A stretch of DNA of 64,000 nucleotides, taken from positions 72,965,716 to 73,029,715 of the forward strand of contig CM055097.1 of assembly GCA_029204225.1 (NCBI GenBank), given 5' to 3'. This DNA is from Diphasiastrum complanatum. Lineage: Eukaryota > Streptophyta > Lycopodiopsida > Lycopodiales > Lycopodiaceae. The notes under the pieces are model-generated. The model had not been told where the DNA came from. It searched no databases and saw only the letters and a list, made by a program, of their open reading frames with translations. The translations under genes and the position numbers were made by a program. This document shows, in pieces, positions 56,741-64,000 of this stretch. Within the stretch, counting starts at the first letter, position 1, and the number at the start of each line of letters is the position of its first letter.

Positions 56741-57700
56741 CTTACATTGAAGTCTTTTTTTTTGTCTGTGATCTACTTGCATTTATTACTATTGGAAAAA
56801 CAAGCAAGATTTTGGTCATGCTCATATGGTTTGCCAAGGATAATTCCTTCACAATTCATCTCAAAAATATCATGAAGGAGCTTAACATGAGGGTGGAAAT
56901 TGCAAGTTTCACCAAGCATTGTTTGGCAATTCAAACTTAAAAATGCTTGTTCATCCATTCAAGGTGTGGAACATTACTCATCTGGAGATGCAAATTAGAG
57001 ACAAGCTTGGACAAAATCATATTTTTCTTAACTCCCATTATCATTTACAAAAAATACTAGTGAGCTTTTGGATTACCCTTGAGTAGAAAAAAAGAAAATG
57101 TTGAACACTTTGTTTGCACTGTAGATGCACCGAATCGCGATTCGCTGGATCCACAATTTGTGAATCGCAATTCTGAACCCATAATCGCAAATTTTGTTTT
57201 TTTTCTTTGTTTTTTTGGAAAAAAAGCTTATGGCTAAATTTTTTTTTAGGGGATCAATGGTCAAACCCACGTTTTGCCTCTCAGAAGTGTAGTAGATGAG
57301 GCACAAACAGATCTTATTTTCAGTAGCTATCTGGTTGTCATTTGCTATGGTTTTCAGTAAATGTTAATCCTATAATTTGGACTATCAATTGTATGGATGA
57401 TGATCACTTTTGCAATCGTTTCACTGGAGATATGAGTGCAATGTGCATACAGTTGAGGGCATAAATATTGGGCCACTCTCGGCGCGCATTTGGACCCCAT
57501 TTTTGTCTACCGGGGGGGGGGGGGGGGGGGGGGGCGGTAGCATTTTTATCTATAGTGTCTATATAGCAAGAAGCTCTAGGGGGTTCGGGGGACGGTAAAC
57601 CCCGAAAAGCAGGGGGTTTGGGGGGCAACGCCCCCCAACGGCCTCTTCATGATTTGGCCTTCCAACTCCCTGAGTGAAAACACACTTTTTGGTGTTTCGC
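56741..57700. other. no recognised gene; G23 tract and perfect hairpins
   Basis: Contains the 14-base palindrome CGAATCGCGATTCG (about 57,134-57,147), a run of 23 G (57,512-57,534), and the hairpin TTGGGGGGC-AAC-GCCCCCCAA (57,618-57,638). Short frames are not supported. Confidence 0.5.
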
Positions 57701-57896
57701 ACCCAAAACAGTCGGCAAACTACACAGTCATAATGCTCTCAATCAGAGCTTTCATCTTATACCCATATTGTCCAAAAAAATTTCAAAAAACGAAAAAAAA
57801 ATGATTATGCGCGATTCTAGGAAAATCCCGAAACGCGTTTCTGAATCGCAATTATGAAACACGATTCAGAATCATGGTGCATCTATGGTTTGCACC
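57701..57896. repeat. dispersed palindromic repeat, copy 2
   Basis: Homologous to 2681-2866, more diverged in its second half (CGAAACGCGTTTCTGAATCGC). Confidence 0.75.
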
Positions 57897-58399
57897 ATCA
57901 ACTTGTTTTTTCAAATTCATCTTGAGGGACAAGAGATTGCTTTGATTTTAAATTAAACAAATGCCATTAAGTTTATTGTAGTAAACATCTTCAGAATGTC
58001 CTCTCTTATTGCAAAAAGCACTACAAAACAAGACTTTTCTTTTGCATGCTCCTTTGTTAAAAATTGATCTCCTACTTGTTTTGAATCTTTGGTTGCATCA
58101 TTGGAGTCTTTAGCACCTCCTGTAGATATCTTTGACTTTAAAAGAATCGTGCCTTTATTCGAAATTGAAATGCTTGGTGAATTTTTTCTCAATCTTTTTG
58201 GCTAGCAAAAGAGCATAATCTAATACTTCAAATCCAATCTCAAATAGTAGGCCATGCTTAAACTTGAGAATTAGATTGGCTTTAGCATCTTCTACTTTTC
58301 TTTCATATAGAATCTTTCAAAAGCTCCTAACATTGGCTCACACTTTGCTCTCTTTTTTTTTATTAAGAATTCTCATTCTTGTGCAAGCTTACCTTTGAA

Positions 58400-58510
<111 letters not shown>

Positions 58511-58545
58511 TCACATTATTGCTATTTTTTGGTATGGAAACCCTA

Positions 58546-58617
58546 AAATATTAACCCTAACCCTAACCCTAAGTAATCTAACCCTAATTGTTAGAAACCC
58601 TAACCATTAGATTCCAA
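58546..58617. repeat. CCCTAA-type short repeats
   Basis: AACCCTAACCCTAACCCTAAG plus nearby single ACCCTAA and AAACCCTAA words. The period is 6 (CCCTAA), not the 7 (CCCTAAA) usual in plants. It may be an interstitial telomeric trace or telo-box cluster. Confidence 0.6.
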
Positions 58618-59123
58618 AGTTTTTCATTTCATACAAGTTAAACAAAACAATGCATTTCATAGAATCTGAACAAAACACATCCAAAAGTATCTTCCATTTG
58701 ATTCCAAAACAAAAGTACATGGTCTTGCATTCATATCTCATAGATTCTATTCCAAAACATCAGTGTTTGGTGCGGACAATCTTCCAAAACAACATAGTAC
58801 TCGCATGGCTCAAAATGCCTTAGATTCGCACTCACTCAAGCTCACATCCCAGATTGCACATCATTTTCACCAAGTCCATCATTTCCACCATCATTTTGTG
58901 GTGTAGGCTCAAAGGAATTGAGCCCACTAGCCTCGTCCTACATCTTCAAACCATACAAGCTATCAAACCTTGGAGCACAACTTTTAAAATATCGAAAATC
59001 TGCATCTTTTGAAAAAAAGATTGCCATCACATCATCCATGGTCACAAGGCTTGGTTCATGCACTTTTTTGGGTTTCTCATACCGCTTCACAAGCTTGAAG
59101 TCAGCACACTTTTTTACCTTCAA

Positions 59124-59560
59124 TTTCTTACTACCTGCAGGAATTCTAAACTCATCATTAGCCTGTCCATTGATTCCACACTCTAGAACTCCCTCATTTG
59201 CCTGCTTTCAAACCATTGTCAATCTGCCAAACACATTTCAATCAAAAACACATCAGAAAGGTGAATATGTAATTTGGCTAATCTCTATCTCTTATAGGAA
59301 AAATAGTAATTATTCTTTCACAAAGAACACGATGAAAGTTTAAATAAATCAAACTAATATCAATGTCTTGGATTGGGTCTGTATCTGATCTATGTACTAA
59401 TAGAACAATGTTTGCCTTGGTTGAATATGCATGCAGAAATAATGTATGGAAGTAAGAGACAAGTTAAGACAATTTAGACAATAACAAACTATTGATTAAA
59501 AATGAATTTTTATGACTTTGAATCTGATTCATCAATATACATCTCTTGATGTCTTATCTC
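59124..59560. other. no recognised gene
   Basis: AT-rich, short chance frames only. Confidence 0.35.
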
Positions 59561-60160
59561 GTTGTTGTGTCTCTGATTGAGTGAGTTACAACGACTAGTG
59601 CACCTGTATTTATATTGCTACAGGACAGGTCTTTTGGCCTTTTATTTCTATAACAATAGATATCTAACTGTTTACGACAGTTGATATTCAAATAGACACT
59701 CTGTTTCCAGGGTCGAATAAATGCTGTTCACGAATTATTTGCGACAGTCCATCTCTTCGTCTCAGCTTCGTGTTTCGCGAATTATTCGCGACACTTTTCT
59801 CTTCGCAACATTTTCGTCTGTCACGAATTGTTCGCGACAGATGACAACTTTGAGCACGAAGAAGAAATTCAGAATATTTTGCGAACTGTTTGCGACAGGT
59901 GAGTTTGAAGACCAATCCAGAAGATTTCGTGAATTGTTCACGACAATTTTGCAACATCTTAGGTTTGAACAAGAAACATAATATTTCGCGACAAGATTTT
60001 GTAGTGGGTTTCTTTCCTTGCCTAACCTCAATCCAAGATCTAATCAATCTAACATCAAAGAGATGAAGTTAGTTGTCACGCATAGATTCGTTCCTATGAG
60101 AGCGATAGTATAGTTTAGATTTCAGCATAAATGGAAGATCCAAATCTAACTCTATCATCC
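59561..60160 (-). mobile_element. outer part of element D 3' LTR
   Basis: It continues, beyond the inserted LTR element, the LTR of the minus-strand copia D. It contains a TATA-like ATATAAATAC on the minus strand (about 59,610) and five palindromic TCGCGAATTATTCGCGA-like motifs (59,728-59,955). The left end is not fixed. Confidence 0.45.
59728..59955. repeat. five spaced copies of a palindromic ~19-bp motif
   Basis: Consensus TCRCGAATTRTTCGCGACAR at about 59,728, 59,775, 59,821, 59,879 and 59,937. The second contains a perfect 17-base palindrome, TCGCGAATTATTCGCGA. Spacing is 46-58 bp. A partial copy (TCGCGACAAG) lies at about 59,986. Confidence 0.8.
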
Positions 60161-60996
60161 ATTAACCGTAAGTATTAACACTACATCCACTAACACTAGA
60201 TTCGCAACAAGATAGCTTACTCTTTCTCTCTCTTCCTTTCTCCCTCCTAAAAAGTATAATAACATGCAATCCCAATAAAAATCAGATCCAACAATTAGCA
60301 AAACAGAAATAAAGCATGAGAGATGAAGGAAAAGTGATAGAGAGCAAGGACATTCATCAATCCATTTCAGAGAACCAATCTGCTTTATTGAAATTAGGAA
60401 ATAAACATGTGTAGGAACTTGAGTTGGTCCCTTTTAATTATAGTAGAGAAGACCTTGGCCTCTGAATCCTATCCGTCCATTTCTGCCTCCCTAGTTATTC
60501 AAATTTTTAAAAGAGTGGGAACCATCCAAATTGGAGGGAAACCCAACTTTATTCACTAACTTGACATTTAGGCCCTGTGACATTAAAAGTCCCACAAAAA
60601 AGGCCTAAAGTCTTTTTATTGACTTGTAAGTAATCAAATAACTATGTCATCATCGGGTTGGACTTACACACGTAGGGTGCCAAATCCCTCTCACTTATTA
60701 ACTAGGGTTAGGGTTGCCTTGGGATCCAAAAACCCTCCAACAATATCCCCCACCAAAACTGGTGGCGGTCCCATGACACCTGAATGCAAATTTTCAATAA
60801 TAGCCATATGGGTCCGGTGGCCATTCATGATAACCTTGTTCATTGCCAAATGGGTAGTCGACACCATCCAAAAAAAGATCCCAAGATAATGCTTGTTGAT
60901 GTTGATCCTTGTAGATAGGTGCACCTGCTAGCAATGACATTGTTGAAGCTAATGACAAGGTCATAGAATTTTTCTTTTTTGACATTTTCAAAAAAT

Positions 60997-61600
60997 GTAA
61001 CTTCCTCAATACTTAATGAAATAAGAAAAAAATTATATCTCCAAAAAGCCCACTCAATGCTCTACAACTCTAGCTATTCAGATAGAATTATAGAGAATAG
61101 AAGGTAGGGCGAAAAATGAATCAAATAGGGCCAAAAAAAAAAATACTAAATTTTGGAAGTTGAATATGGTTTTTCACAAGACTACAAAATTTGTAACTTG
61201 CCCAATACTAAACGGAATTAAAAAATAAATAAATGCAAAGAAAGCCCTTGTAATGCTCTACAATCCTACTTATTCAAATTGAATTACAAAAAAGAGAAAA
61301 TAGGACGGAACTTGAATGAAAAAAAAGCAAAAAATTAAAAAACAGAATTTTTGGTTTTTGACAAGACAAAATTTTGTTGCCAATTTCAAAAATTTGTAAC
61401 TTGCTCAATACTGAACGGAATAAAAAAAAAATTAGATGGAAAAAAAGAACTTTCAATGCTTTACAATCCTACCTATGCAAATTGAATTACAAAGAATAGA
61501 AAATAGGGCAAACATTGAATAAAAAAGAAGCAAAAACTTAAAAAATAGAAAATACAGTCAGCACTCATTTTTTAAACGTTTTTGGGCATAACTCTCACAA
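60997..61600. repeat. three ~200-bp tandem units in element Q interior
   Basis: Units start at about 60,997, 61,191 and 61,396 with TGTAACTTGCYCAATACT and each continues through CAATGCTCTACAATCCTA, GAATTACAAA and AAAATAGG.C. The array fills most of the interior. Confidence 0.8.
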
Positions 61601-61727
61601 ATCACATCCATAATGCAAAGCTAACCCTAGCATGCGAAGACCAAGATGCCTAAATGCAAGCTAACCATTAACACTACTCCATTAACACTACGATCCACGA
61701 ACACTACTTCAGTGAAGGAAAAACTTA

Positions 61728-61730
<3 letters not shown>

Positions 61731-61766
<36 letters not shown>
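61731..61766. repeat. (CT)n in right LTR of Q
   Basis: Pure CT, where the left LTR has only TTTCTCTCTCTTCC. Confidence 0.9.
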
Positions 61767-61769
<3 letters not shown>

Positions 61770-62250
61770 AAAAGTATAATAAAGATAAATCCCAACAACT
61801 AACAAATCCAACAATTGATAAATCCAAAGAAAGCATGAGAGATGGAGGAGGAAAGAAGAAGAGCAAGGACATTCCACATCCACTTCACAAGGGAACCAAT
61901 CTGCTTGTATTGGAACATGTGTAGGAACTCGTTGGTCTCTTTTTATAGTAGAGAGGAGGACCCTGGCCTCTGAATCCTACTGGTCCATTTCTGCCTCTTT
62001 AATTATTCAAATTTTAAAAAGAGTGGGAACCATCCAAATTGAAGGGAAACCCAACTTTATTCACTAACTTGACATTTAGGCCCTGCGACATTAAAAGTCC
62101 CGCAAAACAAGCCTAAAGTCCTTTTATTGACTTGTAACTAATCAAATAACTATGTGATCATCGGGTTGGACTTACACACGCAGGGTGCCAAATCCCTCTC
62201 ACTTATTAACTAGGGTTAGGGTTGCCTTGGGATTCGCAAACCTTCCAACA

Positions 62251-62464
62251 GATTCAGTTCTTGAATCTTTCGAACTTCAACAAAAAAGCCACGAGCTTCT
62301 ACAAGTAACTGTTTCATGAATCTTTGGAGTTGACTGCAAGACAAAGTTCGCGAATCCTTCGAAGTTAATCACAAATAAAAATATTTCGAGTTCGGGTTCT
62401 TTCTTATCCTTTGTTAAATAAACTGTACGCTTTGTTAGTAGAATCAAGATCTGTCTGATCAGTT
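62251..62464 (-). mobile_element. inner part of element D 3' LTR
   Basis: Between Q and the D coding region. It contains TTCGCGAATCCTTCGAA, related to the palindromic motif cluster at 59.7-59.95 kb. Confidence 0.45.
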
Positions 62465-64000
62465 GTGCTACAGCTCCTTCTCAAAGTGGGCAGTTGGATT
62501 AATCCCAATCTTCTCTATTGTTTCTCGAACAAAACTTTACTGAGTGACTTCGTTAAGATATCAGTTGTCATTTCCTCTGTGGGTATGAAGACTGTCTTTA
62601 GTATCTTCTTCTCAATTAAGTCACGAATTACATGTTACTTGGTAGCTATGTGTTTCGTTTTCGAGTGAGATATAGGATCTTTCGTAAGATAGATTGCTGA
62701 AGTGTTATCCATTAAAAAGACATAAGGTTCAGAAATAGATTCATCAAATCCTTCCAACATCTATTTAATCCAGATCAGCTCGTTTGCCATCTTGGCTGCT
62801 GCTACATATTCTGCTTCACACGAAGATTGAGCTACTACTGTTTGCTTCTTGCTTATCCCGCCAGATGTTAGAGTACAACCTCCTGAAATACTTTTGCTAT
62901 CATCCTTCATGGATGCCCAACTTGCGTCACTAAAAGATTCGATGTGAAATCCAGCCTCCTCTGAATAACACAGTCCATAGTCTTTCGTTTCCTAGAGATA
63001 TTGTAGTACTCTCTTTGCCAACTTCCAATGCAATGATCCTAGGTTCTGATTAAATTGTCTCATCCTGTATACTGCAAATGCTATATTAGATCTGGTGTTG
63101 TCTGCTAGATATAAAAATGATTCAATCAGCCTACAATAGGGTGTTTTGGCCATTCGTTCCTCTTCCTCGAGAGTCTGTGGACAATCTGCCTTGTTCAGTA
63201 TTGTTCTAGGTATCACGGGAGTATGCACACCTTTGCATTCGAGCATGTTGAAGTCTTCAATGATCTTTTGAGTGTACTTTTGTTGGTGAAGATACAACTT
63301 ACCACCTTCAAAGTCTCTCATGATCTACAAGCCTAGATAGATTTTAGCTTCTCCTAGGTCAGCGATCTCAAATATTTCAGAAATGTCTCTTTGACATCTG
63401 AAATTAACTTATCTCTTCTTGAGAAGATAAATGTGTCATCAACATAGACAACCACAATGATTATTTTATTTTGGACATGCTTGATATAGACATTTGACTC
63501 AACAAATAGAGGTTTGAAGCCTAAGGAATGTAGTGCTTCGTCCTTCTTTCTATACCATTGTCTGGTTGTTTGTTTCAGACCAAAAATGTTTTTATTCATG
63601 TGACATCCGTATTCTAGATATTCTTGGCTTACAAAACCAAGTGGTTGGTCCATGAATAAGTCTTCTTCCAATTCTGCATGCAGGAAAGCAGTTTTCTCAT
63701 TCACAATATGGATTTTTAGATCATGAGCCACTACATATGCGAATAACAAATGAATTGATGTATGTTTGACTATCGATGAGAAAGTATCAGTGTAGTCGAT
63801 CCCATACTTCTGTGAAAATCCTTTAGCAACTAACCTTGCTTTGTATCTGATGTTTTCTCCATCAAGACCTATTTTGATCTTGTAGATCCACTTGTACTTG
63901 ACTGATTTTCTACCATCAGGTATAGGTGCAAGTGTCCATAGATTGTTCTTATACATGGATGACATTTCGTCCTCCATTGTCTGAATCCAGCGATTTTTAT
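62465..64000 (-). pseudogene. copia element D: RT and RNase H, cut by window edge
   Basis: The frame 63,977-63,354 (207 codons) encodes [58 protein letters not shown] (catalytic Asp of the usual D-x-K-T-A-F-L replaced by Asn), GLKQTTRQWYRKKD and VVYVDDTFIFSRRDKL. Next, 63,321-62,992 encodes QQKYTQKIIEDFNMLECKG and YLADNTRSNIAFAVYRM. Remaining RNase H pieces (SSCEAEYVAAAKMANEL, FTKSLSKVLFEK-like) reach about 62,500. Stops and a shift near 63,350 make it non-functional. Same family as C and E. The gag and integrase lie beyond the window if present. Confidence 0.87.

Larger units (their letters stand above)
60160..62250 (-). mobile_element. non-autonomous LTR retrotransposon (element Q, ~2.1 kb)
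   Basis: Two direct repeats of about 580-590 bp (about 60,165-60,742 and 61,660-62,250) enclose a 0.9-kb interior with no coding capacity. On the minus strand each LTR begins TGTTGGAGGG or TGTTGGAAGG. The left copy is preceded by a purine-rich TTTTGGTGGGGGATAT (60,758-60,743), a polypurine tract, so the element points left. A TATA-like CTATAAAAAG lies in the right LTR (about 61,950, minus). The LTRs differ by many substitutions and by CT array length, so it is not young. It is inserted in the D LTR. No primer site was identified. Confidence 0.75.

Overview
This window is intergenic nuclear DNA from a eukaryote, almost certainly a land plant with a repeat-rich genome. The evidence is Ty1/copia elements with a TGGTATCAGAGC primer site, Ty3/gypsy gag genes, a LINE, long (CT)n/(GA)n microsatellites, short CCCTAA-type repeats, and no bacterial operons or ribosome binding sites. 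I cannot fix the species. I found no intact host gene, tRNA or rRNA. Nearly everything recognisable is a transposable element, mostly broken, nested or rearranged.

Layout. 1-2.6 kb holds two minus-strand relatives of one LINE family. One is a compact ORF1-only derivative, and (GA)n arrays bound them. 3.5-3.95 kb is a LINE reverse-transcriptase fragment with its upstream part inverted. 4.8-9.9 kb is a decayed minus-strand copia element whose integrase segment is flipped and which holds about 2.2 kb of foreign sequence. 9.93-10.63 kb is a 5'-truncated LINE. 12.3-17.7 kb is a near full-length LINE of the same family (ORF1 plus endonuclease/RT ORF2, few lesions) lying between two CT-rich arrays. 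18.9-27.9 kb holds copia crumbs, a decayed unknown ORF, two gypsy LTR/primer-site remnants and a three-zinc-knuckle gypsy gag. 27.9-36.0 kb is an old copia element (C) split by a pristine copia element (A, 29,590-35,450) with identical 653-bp LTRs, a 5-bp target duplication and an uninterrupted 1,316-residue polyprotein. 36.3-41.1 kb holds two more copia fragments and an unrecognised decayed gene. 41.1-44.9 kb is a gypsy LTR, a 25/75-bp tandem repeat and gag. 45.5-50.2 kb is a degraded relative of A (B) carrying a small insertion built of two direct repeats. 51.8-56.7 kb is a copia family whose 5' half is inverted relative to its 3' half. 59.5-64 kb is a minus-strand copia element (D) whose 3' LTR was invaded by a 2.1-kb non-autonomous LTR element.

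How the parts relate. Element A carries every protein domain needed for mobility and looks very recent. The LINE family is the other notable system. It has a coiled-coil ORF1, an ORF2, a conserved 3' hairpin directly followed by CT-rich repeats in three copies, CT arrays before the 5' ends of three copies, and an ORF1-only satellite element sharing the 3' end. This fits either insertion into (CT)n microsatellites or CT arrays borne by the element. Three elements show internal inversions, a recurring structural theme here.
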